A DNA stretch of 52,923 nt from JAAYYM01 sp964483395. GTDB lineage: Bacteria > Bacillota > Clostridia > Lachnospirales > Lachnospiraceae. The first letter of the stretch is position 1, and the number at the start of each line of letters is the position of its first letter. The position numbers and the translations under genes were made by a program. The DNA lies in contig CAZABT010000004.1 in NCBI GenBank assembly GCA_964483395.1, positions 1 to 52,923 of the forward strand, in the 5' to 3' direction. The notes beneath the pieces are model-generated. The model made no database searches. It saw only the letters and a program-made list of their open reading frames with translations, and was not told the origin of the DNA. Shown here one piece after another: positions 1 to 7,890 of this stretch.

Positions 1-14
1 TTTTTGCGCGACTG

Positions 15-83
15 AGCAGAGTCTTGATGACAGAATGTCGCTGCTGTGCTGGCACAAAGCAGAGTCTTGATGACAGGCTGTCG
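15..83. repeat. Two-copy direct repeat in the iorA leader
   Basis: A 19-base unit beginning AGCAGAGTCTTG is present at 15-33 and again, identical, at 58-76. Each copy is followed by two variable bases and TGTCG. The 3' part of each copy forms a short dyad (GACA..TGTC), and the bases that differ keep the symmetry. The period is 43 bases, and the array may continue left of the window. Function unknown; it lies 30-100 bases before iorA and could be a leader structure or operator. Confidence 0.6.
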
Positions 84-115
84 GACGAATTGTTGAGAAA
101 AGAAGGAGAATAAAC

Positions 116-1882
116 ATGAGTGAAAAAATGATTATGTTAGGAAATGAAGCAATTGCCCGTGGCGCATATGAAGCCGGTGTGAAGGTATCGGCTGCATATC
201 CGGGTACGCCGAGTACAGAAATCAGTGAGAATCTGGTGCAGTATTCCAAGAACGGAACCATTGGGAACGGCGATTTGTACTGTGAATGGTCTCCGAATGA
301 GAAAGTGGCGACAGAGGTGGCAATCGGAGCATCCATCAGTGGCGTGCGCGCTCTTGTTTCCATGAAGCATGTTGGTGTCAATGTGGCGGCTGATCCATTG
401 TATACAGTTTCTTATATTGGCGTAAATGGCGGTCTTGTTATGATTGCAGCAGATGATCCGGGATTGTATTCTTCACAAAATGAACAGGATACCAGAATGG
501 TTGCAAGAGCAGCACAGGTACCGGTGCTGGAGCCATCTGACTCGCAGGAAGCCAAGGATTTTGTGAAGTTTGCTTTTGATATGAGTGAGAAATATGATAC
601 ACCGGTAATCGTTCGCACAACCACACGTCTTGCACATTCTCAGGGAATGGTGGAGCTTTGTGACAGAATGGAACTGCAGGATAAACCGTATGAGCGGAAC
701 ATTGCAAAAAACGTTATGATGCCGGCCAATGCAGTGAAGCGTCATTTGGTCGTTGAGGCACGTACCAATCAGATGATTGAGGACGGATGTACTTTCCCGA
801 TTAACAGAGTGGAAATGAATGATACAAAAATTGGTGTGATTACAAGTGGTATTCCTTATCAGTATGTCAAAGAAGCACTTCCGAATGCTTCTGTACTGAA
901 GCTGGGGATTGTCAATCCGCTTCCGAAAAAATTGATCGAGGATTTCGCTGCTAAGGTTGATACGTTGTATATTGTGGAAGAATTGGATCCAGTGATTGAG
1001 TTACAGGTAAAAGCATGGGGTATCCCGGCAATCGGCAAGGAAATTTTTACGGTGCAGGGTGAATACAGTGCTACAATGATTCGACGTGCGATTGGCGGAG
1101 AACAGATTGATATCAAACCGGCAGCGCAGATTCCGAACAGACCGCCGATTCTGTGTCCGGGGTGTCCGCACAGAAGTGTGTATTCCGTTCTTAATAAGCT
1201 GAAGATACATGCAGCAGGGGATATCGGATGCTATACACTTGGTGCCGTAGCACCGCTCAGCGTAGTGGATACAACAGTATGTATGGGTGCCAGCATTTCC
1301 ACACTGCATGGTATGGAGATGGCGAAGGGGAAGGATTACATTAAAAACTGGGTAGCCGTCATCGGCGATTCGACCTTTATGCATACGGGTGTCAATTCTT
1401 TAATGAACATGGTTTACAATCAGGGAACGGGAACGGTCATGATTTTAGACAATTCCACGACTGGTATGACCGGACATCAGGATCATGCGGCAACCGGCAA
1501 GACATTGCAGGGAGATACCGTATATGCAATTAATATCATGAAATTATGTCAGGCAATGGGAATTAAAAACGTAACGGAGATTGATGCGTTTGATACAGTT
1601 GGATTGGAAAAATTATTGAAAGAGGAGACGGCCAAGGATGAAGTCTCTGTCATCATTACAAAGGCTCCGTGTGTTCTGCTGAAGAGTAATCCTCCGATCA
1701 GCAGCAAGTGTTATGCGGACAGTGAAAAATGTAAGAAATGCGGAATGTGCATGAAACCGGGCTGCCCGGCATTGACAAAGCAGGCCGACGGAACAGTCAA
1801 GGTTGATGATACTATGTGTAACGGATGCGGACTGTGCAAGGGCTTATGTAAGTTTGGCGCAATCACGGATGTTCCGGTTTGA
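116..1882 (+). CDS. iorA: Indolepyruvate:ferredoxin oxidoreductase, alpha subunit
   Basis: IorA with IorB oxidatively decarboxylates aryl-pyruvates (indolepyruvate, phenylpyruvate, hydroxyphenylpyruvate) to aryl-acetyl-CoA and reduces ferredoxin in the cytoplasm. The 588 residues are full length for the family. The N-terminal pyrimidine-binding half begins GNEAIARGAYEAGV. A TPP-binding region follows around residues 370-450, with GDS at 417-419 and LDNSTTGMTG. The C-terminal ferredoxin domain has two [4Fe-4S] motifs, Cys539 onward (CKKCGMCMKPGC) and Cys568 onward (CNGCGLCKGLC). A GAAGGAG ribosome site precedes the ATG. It heads the iorAB-paaK-ACT cluster. Assignment is firm; the exact aryl substrate preference is not visible. 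Confidence 0.96.
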   Translation: MSEKMIMLGNEAIARGAYEAGVKVSAAYPGTPSTEISENLVQYSKNGTIGNGDLYCEWSPNEKVATEVAIGASISGVRALVSMKHVGVNVAADPLYTVSYIGVNGGLVMIAADDPGLYSSQNEQDTRMVARAAQVPVLEPSDSQEAKDFVKFAFDMSEKYDTPVIVRTTTRLAHSQGMVELCDRMELQDKPYERNIAKNVMMPANAVKRHLVVEARTNQMIEDGCTFPINRVEMNDTKIGVITSGIPYQYVKEALPNASVLKLGIVNPLPKKLIEDFAAKVDTLYIVEELDPVIELQVKAWGIPAIGKEIFTVQGEYSATMIRRAIGGEQIDIKPAAQIPNRPPILCPGCPHRSVYSVLNKLKIHAAGDIGCYTLGAVAPLSVVDTTVCMGASISTLHGMEMAKGKDYIKNWVAVIGDSTFMHTGVNSLMNMVYNQGTGTVMILDNSTTGMTGHQDHAATGKTLQGDTVYAINIMKLCQAMGIKNVTEIDAFDTVGLEKLLKEETAKDEVSVIITKAPCVLLKSNPPISSKCYADSEKCKKCGMCMKPGCPALTKQADGTVKVDDTMCNGCGLCKGLCKFGAITDVPV

Positions 1883-1974
1883 GAAAGCACAGGCAGTAGC
1901 AGAATGTAGTTAACATAATGTGAGAGTTGCAGAGGTCTTCTTTCATGGAAGGTCATAACAGGAGGATGATAAAT

Positions 1975-2544
1975 ATGGAAACAAAAAATATAATGATCGT
2001 AGGCGTGGGCGGACAGGGAACGTTATTGACAAGCCGTATTCTCGGAGGAATTACCATCCATGCAGGCTATGATGTCAAGCTGTCAGAGGTACATGGAATG
2101 GCACAGCGTGGAGGCAGTGTTGTTACATTTGTCAGATATGGTGAAAAGGTAGCAGAGCCGATTGTCGAAGAGGGGTGTGCAGATGTGTTGATTGCCTTTG
2201 AGAGACTGGAGGCACTCAGATATGCACACTATTTGAAAAAGGATGGAGTTCTGATTGCCAATGACCAGCGTATCGATCCGATGCCGGTTGTGATTGGTGC
2301 AGCGGAATATCCTCAGAACATTTTGGAAAACCTGTCGAAGGAGTACAGGGTCATTACGGTAGATGCTATGGCGGAGGCAAAGAAGCTGGGAAATCCAAGA
2401 GTCTTTAATGTGATTGTTCTCGGAATTGCTGCACAGCATATGGATTTTTCCAAGGAAGATTGGCTTACCGTAATTGAAAAAACCGTTAAGCCAAAGACCA
2501 TTGAGATCAATCAAAAGGCATTTGAGACAGGCTATAATATGTAA
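1975..2544 (+). CDS. iorB: Indolepyruvate:ferredoxin oxidoreductase, beta subunit
   Basis: IorB is the small partner of IorA and carries the pyruvate-ferredoxin oxidoreductase gamma-like domain. The sequence opens with IMIVGVGGQGTLLTSRI, the glycine-rich signature of this family, followed by SEVHGMAQRGGSV. At 189 residues it is the usual size. I chose the ATG at 1975 because AGGAGG lies at 1960-1965, nine bases upstream; an in-frame upstream start at 1927 lacks a ribosome site. It follows iorA after 92 bases and is presumably cotranscribed. Confidence 0.95.
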   Translation: METKNIMIVGVGGQGTLLTSRILGGITIHAGYDVKLSEVHGMAQRGGSVVTFVRYGEKVAEPIVEEGCADVLIAFERLEALRYAHYLKKDGVLIANDQRIDPMPVVIGAAEYPQNILENLSKEYRVITVDAMAEAKKLGNPRVFNVIVLGIAAQHMDFSKEDWLTVIEKTVKPKTIEINQKAFETGYNM

Positions 2545-2610
2545 CAAAACCAACATGAAAATATCAGCAGAAGCAGGCCCGAACGGGTATCAGGTAAAGG
2601 AGGTCACAGC

Positions 2611-3909
2611 ATGATTTGGAATGAAACAAAGGAATGCATGAGCAGAGATGAGATGCAGGCGCTGCAGAGTGCAAGATTGGTAAAGGTAGTCGATAAGGTA
2701 TATCATAATGTAGAGTTTTATCGTAAGAAAATGCAGGCAGTCGGCTTAGAGCCGGGAGATATCAGAGGAATCGAAGATTTATCGAAGCTGCCATATACGA
2801 CGAAGACAGATCTGCGTGACAATTATCCATTTGGCTTATTTGCCGTACCGATGTCAGAGGTTGTCCGGGTACATGCTTCCTCAGGAACGACTGGTAAAGC
2901 TACGGTAGTCGGTTATACAAGAAGGGACATTGAAATCTGGAGTGAGTGTGTTGCAAGAGCAATGTCACAGGCCGGCATCACAAAAGAGGATAGAATTCAG
3001 ATAGCATATGGCTATGGATTATTTACAGGTGGTCTTGGAGCGCACTATGGTGCAGAGCATCTGGGAGCAACGGTTATTCCGATGTCTACGGGTAATACGA
3101 AGAAGCTGACAACGATGATGCAGGATTTCGAGGCAACAGCCATTGCATGTACGCCTTCTTATCTGCTGCATATTGCAGAGTCTCTGGAGGAGTCCGGAGA
3201 AATCAACAACATCAAATTAAAGGCTGCCATTTGTGGCGCGGAGCCGTGGACAGAGAATATGCGTCTGCAGATTGAGGAACGCTTGCACATCAAAGCATAT
3301 GACATTTATGGTCTGTCAGAGGTTATGGGACCCGGTGTGGCATGTGACTGTCAATATCATAAGGGACTGCATGTATATGAGGATCATTTCCTGCCTGAGA
3401 TTGTCAGCCCGGAAACATTGCAGCCGATGGCGGAGGGAGAGACAGGCGAGCTGGTATTTACGACGCTGACAAAGGAAGCTTTGCCGCTCATCCGATACAG
3501 AACCAAGGATTTGACAAGCATTGATTACAGCAAATGTGAATGTGGCAGGACACTGGCACGTATTTCAAGATTCAAGGGACGTTCCGATGACATGCTGATC
3601 ATTCGCGGTGTCAATGTATTCCCTTCACAGATTGAGGCAGCATTATTAGAGGTCAGCGAGACAACACCGAACTATCTGATTATTGTTGACAGAGTGGATC
3701 ATCAGGATACATTGGAGGTTCGCGTAGAGGTAGATGAAAAGTGCTTCTCAGACGATATGGCTTCACTGGATCAGCTCACCAAGAAGATTGCAGGAGTGCT
3801 CAAACAGGCACTTGGACTTGCAGTTAAGGTAAAGCTTGTAGAGCCTAAGACCATTGAACGCAGTGAAGGAAAAGCAAAACGTGTCATTGATAAGCGACAT
3901 CTGGTGTAG
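2611..3909 (+). CDS. paaK: Phenylacetate-CoA ligase family (aryl-acetate--CoA ligase)
   Basis: This is an adenylate-forming enzyme that interconverts aryl-acetates and their CoA thioesters using ATP/AMP. The P-loop SSGTTGK is at about residues 90-96, followed by YGLSEVMGPGV, the RTKDL motif near 300 and a C-terminal GRSDDMLIIRGVNVFPSQIE hinge and lid. The 432-residue length is typical of PaaK. AAAGGAGG precedes the ATG. Next to iorAB, which makes aryl-acetyl-CoA, the enzyme may work in the direction that releases aryl-acetate and conserves energy, or may recapture aryl-acetates. The direction is an inference. Confidence 0.93.
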   Translation: MIWNETKECMSRDEMQALQSARLVKVVDKVYHNVEFYRKKMQAVGLEPGDIRGIEDLSKLPYTTKTDLRDNYPFGLFAVPMSEVVRVHASSGTTGKATVVGYTRRDIEIWSECVARAMSQAGITKEDRIQIAYGYGLFTGGLGAHYGAEHLGATVIPMSTGNTKKLTTMMQDFEATAIACTPSYLLHIAESLEESGEINNIKLKAAICGAEPWTENMRLQIEERLHIKAYDIYGLSEVMGPGVACDCQYHKGLHVYEDHFLPEIVSPETLQPMAEGETGELVFTTLTKEALPLIRYRTKDLTSIDYSKCECGRTLARISRFKGRSDDMLIIRGVNVFPSQIEAALLEVSETTPNYLIIVDRVDHQDTLEVRVEVDEKCFSDDMASLDQLTKKIAGVLKQALGLAVKVKLVEPKTIERSEGKAKRVIDKRHLV

Positions 3910-3970
3910 TATAATCAAGATAGAGAATGACTACTATATAGCAGGAGACTAGCAAAAGGGGGTTGTTACC

Positions 3971-4405
3971 ATGGCAGTAAAGCAGGTATCTGTCTTTATG
4001 GAAAATAGAGAAGGCAGACTTGAACAGGTTACAAAGACACTTAAGGATGAAGGCATCAATATTACCTCCCTCAGTCTTGCAGAAACGGCAGACTATGGAA
4101 TACTCAGACTGATCGTATCCGATCCGGAGCGGGCACTTGCTGCACTCAAGGCAGCAGATTTTTCTTCCCGTATTACGAAGGTTGTAGCAGTGAAGCTGTC
4201 GCATGAGACAGGCTCTTTTCATAAGATGCTGAGTGAGTTGAAGGATATCAATATTGAGTATATGTATGTGCTGTCTACAAGTGAATATGCATCTATGATC
4301 GTTAAGATTGCCGATTATGAAAAGGCAGAGCAGATATTGACGGATAAAGGATATACACTTTTGACAGAAGAGGAAGCCTACAGGGCAAATGAGACTGCAA
4401 AATAG
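3971..4405 (+). CDS. Tandem ACT-domain amino-acid-sensing protein
   Basis: This 144-residue protein contains two ACT-like modules, about residues 4-70 (QVSVFMENREGRLEQVTKTL) and 72-140 (VVAVKLSHETGSFHKMLSEL). ACT domains bind amino acids or related small molecules, usually at dimer interfaces. No catalytic or DNA-binding domain is attached. Stand-alone proteins of this type commonly sit beside paaK and iorAB, so a role in sensing an aromatic amino acid or keto acid is likely but unproven. AAAGGGGG precedes the ATG, and a terminator follows at 4448-4478, closing the cluster. Confidence 0.88.
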   Translation: MAVKQVSVFMENREGRLEQVTKTLKDEGINITSLSLAETADYGILRLIVSDPERALAALKAADFSSRITKVVAVKLSHETGSFHKMLSELKDINIEYMYVLSTSEYASMIVKIADYEKAEQILTDKGYTLLTEEEAYRANETAK

Positions 4406-4447
4406 AATCCGGTCAGTTGGTATGTACTGCATCAGAGAAGCTGAAAC

Positions 4448-4478
4448 AAAGCCACGCGGCATAGGTCACGTGGCTTTT
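4448..4478 (+). terminator. Intrinsic terminator after the ior/paaK cluster
   Basis: A nine-base-pair arm AAAGCCACG at 4448-4456 pairs with CGTGGCTTT at 4469-4477 across a 12-base loop and ends in TTTT. It lies 43 bases after the ACT gene and before the sigma-factor promoter. Confidence 0.8.
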
Positions 4479-4510
4479 ACAGTATATACATGAAAAAGCA
4501 TGAGCAGAAA

Positions 4511-4546
4511 ACCATAAAATAGGGTGTCTCCAATCGTATTATGATT
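4511..4546 (+). promoter_or_regulatory. Putative ECF-sigma promoter of the sigma/anti-sigma operon
   Basis: ACCATAAA at 4511-4518, then 16 bases, then CGTATTATGATT at 4535-4546, about 20 bases before the GTG start. The same two blocks with the same 16-base spacing recur at 6009-6044 upstream of the VWA lipoprotein. The CGTAT block resembles the CGTA/CGTC -10 elements of ECF promoters. Autoregulation by the sigma factor encoded just downstream is the natural inference. Confidence 0.7.
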
Positions 4547-4565
4547 AGAGCAGAAAGGGAGTAGT

Positions 4566-5138
4566 GTGACTGACGAATTATTTGAACAAAGTATCCGGCA
4601 GATACGGCGGGGGGACAAAGACGGACTGAAACAGATTTACGAGGCTTATATTGCTTTCATTTATTCTGTGGTTTTTGCAGTTGTGAAAAATAAAGAAAGT
4701 GCAGAGGATGTGACAAGTGAATTTTTTATTAAGCTGTGGACAACGGTTGCGGAGCAATATCGGTTTGGAGAAAAGCATCGGGCCTATCTTGCAAGAATCG
4801 CGCATAATATGGCGATTGATCATCTGCGCAGAAATCAACGTGAGCAAGCGACTGATGAGATTCAGGAGGCAGTCGATGCCGGTGCAGCCGCAGCTTCTGC
4901 AGGAAAGCAGCAGGAGGCAGTTGAGGACAGTGTTGTTGAAGCCATTACAGTGAAGGAAGCCATAGAAACATTAAAGGAACCTGAACAGCAGGTGTTGAAC
5001 ATGAAGATATTTGGTGAGCTGACCTTTGCAGAAATTGCACAGATTCTAAAGCTGCCAATGGGAACCGTGACATGGCGGTACCGAACTGCCATACAAAAGC
5101 TTCAAAAAAGTCATTACGGGAAGGAGGTGCGGCAATGA
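4566..5138 (+). CDS. ECF-type RNA polymerase sigma factor
   Basis: This 190-residue group IV sigma-70 protein recruits RNA polymerase to a small set of promoters. Region 2 spans about residues 10-88 (AYIAFIYSVVFAVVKNKESAEDVTSE, ending ARIAHNMAIDHLRRNQRE). Region 4 spans about 128-182 (LKEPEQQVLNMKIFGELTFAEIAQIL, MGTVTWRYRTA). The linker between them is unusually long and rich in Ala, Glu and Gln. I take the GTG at 4566, preceded by AAAGGGAG. Its stop overlaps the downstream ATG by four bases (ATGA), indicating coupled translation with the anti-sigma-like gene. Confidence 0.93.
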   Translation: MTDELFEQSIRQIRRGDKDGLKQIYEAYIAFIYSVVFAVVKNKESAEDVTSEFFIKLWTTVAEQYRFGEKHRAYLARIAHNMAIDHLRRNQREQATDEIQEAVDAGAAAASAGKQQEAVEDSVVEAITVKEAIETLKEPEQQVLNMKIFGELTFAEIAQILKLPMGTVTWRYRTAIQKLQKSHYGKEVRQ

Positions 5139-5968
5139 AAGAGCAGGAAATTACAGAAGCAGAGCTTAAAAATAATGAGGCTGTAGAACAGGCATATAAG
5201 GAAGAATTCCAGACAGACATTCCTGATCTGTGGAACCGTATAGAGTCAGCATTGCCGGAGAAAGCACCAGCGGCCGATGATGAGAGAGAAAACAGTGAAG
5301 AAAAAGTCAATGAAAAGAAGATTGTGAAGCTTCGGACAATCAAGACAGTTGTGCTGATTGCCGCATGTCTTTGTATTGTGCTGATGATACCGACAATTTT
5401 ATCTGTCGGAGGACGCAGTCATTCTGAGAGTGCAGCTGCTGCGAGTGAAGCTTCCATGGAGTCAGCAGCAGAGGCGGCAATGCCTGCGGATTCATCAGAG
5501 GACTTGGCGGCAGAGCCAGAGATGTCTGAGGAGACGGCAACGGAAACTACAGAAACCATAGAGACAGCGGAGGATGCGGCAGCGCAGGAAAGCATGCCGG
5601 AAACGGAAGCAGTGGCAGACCAGTCATACGATGCGAAGGAAAACCAGCAGTCAGCAGTGAAGGAAAAGGCAGAAGCTGAAAGAAATGATTTCGGAAGTGA
5701 CGCATTGTATACAGACGGCGTGCGAGTAGAAATCATAGCGTGTGACACGGAGCGGGGAAAGGATGATGACGGATATATCACCTATACCATTATGATTTTG
5801 GAAGATGCCTCCGGAATGTATGAACTTGCCTCGACCCATGATGTTTATGTAGATGAGGCACAAACTCAGGGAATGAAAGCAGGTGCAAAGCTGACGGTCA
5901 CGCTGGTCAATCCGGACCCGCTGTCCAGCAGTGAACCCAAGATCTGTATGCTGCTGCAGACAGAGTAA
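5135..5968 (+). CDS. Membrane anti-sigma-factor-like protein
   Basis: A 277-residue single-pass membrane protein. A short cytoplasmic part (about 1-65) contains DIPDLWNRIESALPE, typical of non-zinc anti-sigma proteins in this group. One TM helix lies near residues 70-90 (TVVLIAACLCIVLMIPTIL). A Ser/Ala/Glu-rich external linker (about 95-195) leads to a compact extracytoplasmic domain (about 200-277, RVEIIACDTERG to LLQTE). AAGGAGG supports the ATG at 5135. The overlap with the sigma gene and the topology argue for a signal-receiving anti-sigma factor. No sequence motif proves sigma binding, and the external ligand is unknown. Confidence 0.82.
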   Translation: MKEQEITEAELKNNEAVEQAYKEEFQTDIPDLWNRIESALPEKAPAADDERENSEEKVNEKKIVKLRTIKTVVLIAACLCIVLMIPTILSVGGRSHSESAAAASEASMESAAEAAMPADSSEDLAAEPEMSEETATETTETIETAEDAAAQESMPETEAVADQSYDAKENQQSAVKEKAEAERNDFGSDALYTDGVRVEIIACDTERGKDDDGYITYTIMILEDASGMYELASTHDVYVDEAQTQGMKAGAKLTVTLVNPDPLSSSEPKICMLLQTE

Positions 5969-6008
5969 ACGAAGATATAATATTAAAAAAGAAAAAATTT
6001 CATTTTGT

Positions 6009-6044
6009 ACCATAAATATGAATTCCTTCTTGCGTATATTGATT
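6009..6044 (+). promoter_or_regulatory. Putative ECF-sigma promoter of the VWA lipoprotein gene
   Basis: ACCATAAA at 6009-6016, a 16-base spacer, and CGTATATTGATT at 6033-6044. It matches the element at 4511-4546 in both blocks and in spacing, with only two bases changed in the second block. It lies 52 bases before the ATG at 6096. This links the lipoprotein to the sigma factor as a likely regulon member. Confidence 0.7.
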
Positions 6045-6095
6045 AACTGAGAAATGAGAAACTATTTCAGAGAATCAACCAAGGAGGAATTTATT

Positions 6096-7880
6096 ATGAA
6101 AAAGAGAAACTTGAGTGGTGTGGCGGCAATTGTATTATCAGCAATCATGGCAGCGGAAGTCTTGGCAGGCTGCGGTCAGCGCCTTACAGAAGCGACAGCG
6201 CAGGCTGAGGCACAGGCAGAGCAGGTGGAAGAAGCAGCACAGACAGAGGAGAACGGAACAGAGTGGAGTCCGGCGGAAACTGGAGAAGAGGTATCTACAG
6301 CAGAGGATGAGTCTGCGGGGCTTACGGAATCGTATGCATGTGCGGATGCGGCTGCCGTAGAGAGCAGCTATGACAGAGATGCTATGAAGCAGCAGTCAGC
6401 TTCAACAGAGAGCTATGCAGAGTATGATGTGATTTATCACAACAGAGAAGAATATGTTGCAGCCGAAGAAGCAGGATATCAGTCGGTAGCAAAGCATCCG
6501 TTGTCTACTTTTTCAGCAGATGTCGATACGGCGGCTTACAGCAATATCCGGAGAATGGTTTATGAAGGCTATACACTACAGGATATACCGGCAGAGGCAG
6601 TTCGTATCGAGGAAATGATCAATTATTTTGACTATGACTACAAAAGCCCTTCCGGAAAAGACCCCTTTTCCATTACAACAGAAATCGGGGATTGCCCGTG
6701 GAATAAGGATGCAAAGCTGATGCTTGTAGGCATGCAGACGAAGAAAGTGGACTTTTCGGATGCCGCCCCTTCCAATCTTGTATTCCTGCTGGATGTTTCA
6801 GGCTCTATGTACGCAGAGGATAAGCTGCCGTTATTACAGAAAGCATTTTCCATGCTGACGACGAATCTGACGAGTAAGGACAGGGTTTCTATCGTGACTT
6901 ATGCAGGCAGTGATGCCGTTTTGTTAGAAGGTGTTAAGGGAAGTGATTATGAGAGGATTACAGATGCAATTGCGTGTCTTGAAGCGGGAGGCTCTACAGC
7001 AGGCAGTAAAGGAATCATCACGGCATACGAAATTGCTGAGGAGAACTTTATTCAAGGCGGAAACAATCGAGTGATTCTGGCTACGGATGGAGATCTGAAT
7101 GTTGGACTGACAAGTGATGAGGAACTTGCACAACTGATCACTGAGAAGAAAGAGACAGGAGTTTTTCTCTCTGTGCTTGGTTTTGGAACAGGAAATCTGA
7201 AGGATCATAAGCTGGAGGTTCTTGCAGATCAGGGAAACGGAAATTATGCATATATAGATTCAGCCAGAGAAGCAAAAAAGGTACTTGTAGAGGAGATGGG
7301 CGCAACACTTGTGACAGTGGCCAAGGATGTGAAGCTCCAGGTGGAATTTAATCCGGCTATGGTTGAGAGCTATCGATTGATTGGTTATGATAACAGGGTG
7401 ATCGCGGCTGAGGATTTTGCAGATGATACGAAAGATGCAGGTGAGGTCGGTGCAGGTCATAGTGTGACAGCACTCTATGAAATCATGACAACGGATGAAG
7501 TGAATGACAGCCGTTCTAAAAAGGGCAGCATTGATCTGAAATATCAGGACAAGGATTATGTATATGCTGCAGAAGATTCAGAAGGTGGTACAGAGGATGA
7601 GTGGCTGACTGTCAGCATACGATATAAGACTCCGGATGGTCTGAAGAGTCAGTTGATGGAACACCCTGTTACCGGCCGGGGTTATACGGTATACAATAGT
7701 GATAACTGGCTTTTTGCAAGTGCAGTGGCGGAATTCGGAATGCTGCTCAAGGATAGTGAATACCGTGAAGACGCCGACTTTCGTCAAATCAACAGATTGC
7801 TTGCAAAGGCAGATTTTGATGGAGATGAATACAAAGAAGAATTCAGCAGGATAGTGGATACCTTGCAAAGCTATGAATAA
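6096..7880 (+). CDS. Secreted von Willebrand factor A lipoprotein, YfbK-like
   Basis: A 594-residue surface lipoprotein with a signal peptide ending in lipobox LAGC (Cys26). An acidic, low-complexity stretch runs to about residue 120. A YfbK-type N-terminal domain follows (HPLSTFSADVDTAAYSNIRRM, VRIEEMINYFDYDY). The VWA domain has an intact metal site: DVSGS starting at Asp233, GGST, and ATDGD. The C-terminal part matches the domain that usually follows VWA in this family. VWA domains bind proteins through a bound divalent cation. AAGGAGG supports the ATG at 6096. The shared promoter element suggests control by the adjacent ECF sigma factor; the binding partner is unknown. Confidence 0.9.
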   Translation: MKKRNLSGVAAIVLSAIMAAEVLAGCGQRLTEATAQAEAQAEQVEEAAQTEENGTEWSPAETGEEVSTAEDESAGLTESYACADAAAVESSYDRDAMKQQSASTESYAEYDVIYHNREEYVAAEEAGYQSVAKHPLSTFSADVDTAAYSNIRRMVYEGYTLQDIPAEAVRIEEMINYFDYDYKSPSGKDPFSITTEIGDCPWNKDAKLMLVGMQTKKVDFSDAAPSNLVFLLDVSGSMYAEDKLPLLQKAFSMLTTNLTSKDRVSIVTYAGSDAVLLEGVKGSDYERITDAIACLEAGGSTAGSKGIITAYEIAEENFIQGGNNRVILATDGDLNVGLTSDEELAQLITEKKETGVFLSVLGFGTGNLKDHKLEVLADQGNGNYAYIDSAREAKKVLVEEMGATLVTVAKDVKLQVEFNPAMVESYRLIGYDNRVIAAEDFADDTKDAGEVGAGHSVTALYEIMTTDEVNDSRSKKGSIDLKYQDKDYVYAAEDSEGGTEDEWLTVSIRYKTPDGLKSQLMEHPVTGRGYTVYNSDNWLFASAVAEFGMLLKDSEYREDADFRQINRLLAKADFDGDEYKEEFSRIVDTLQSYE

Positions 7881-7890
7881 CACGTGCAGT

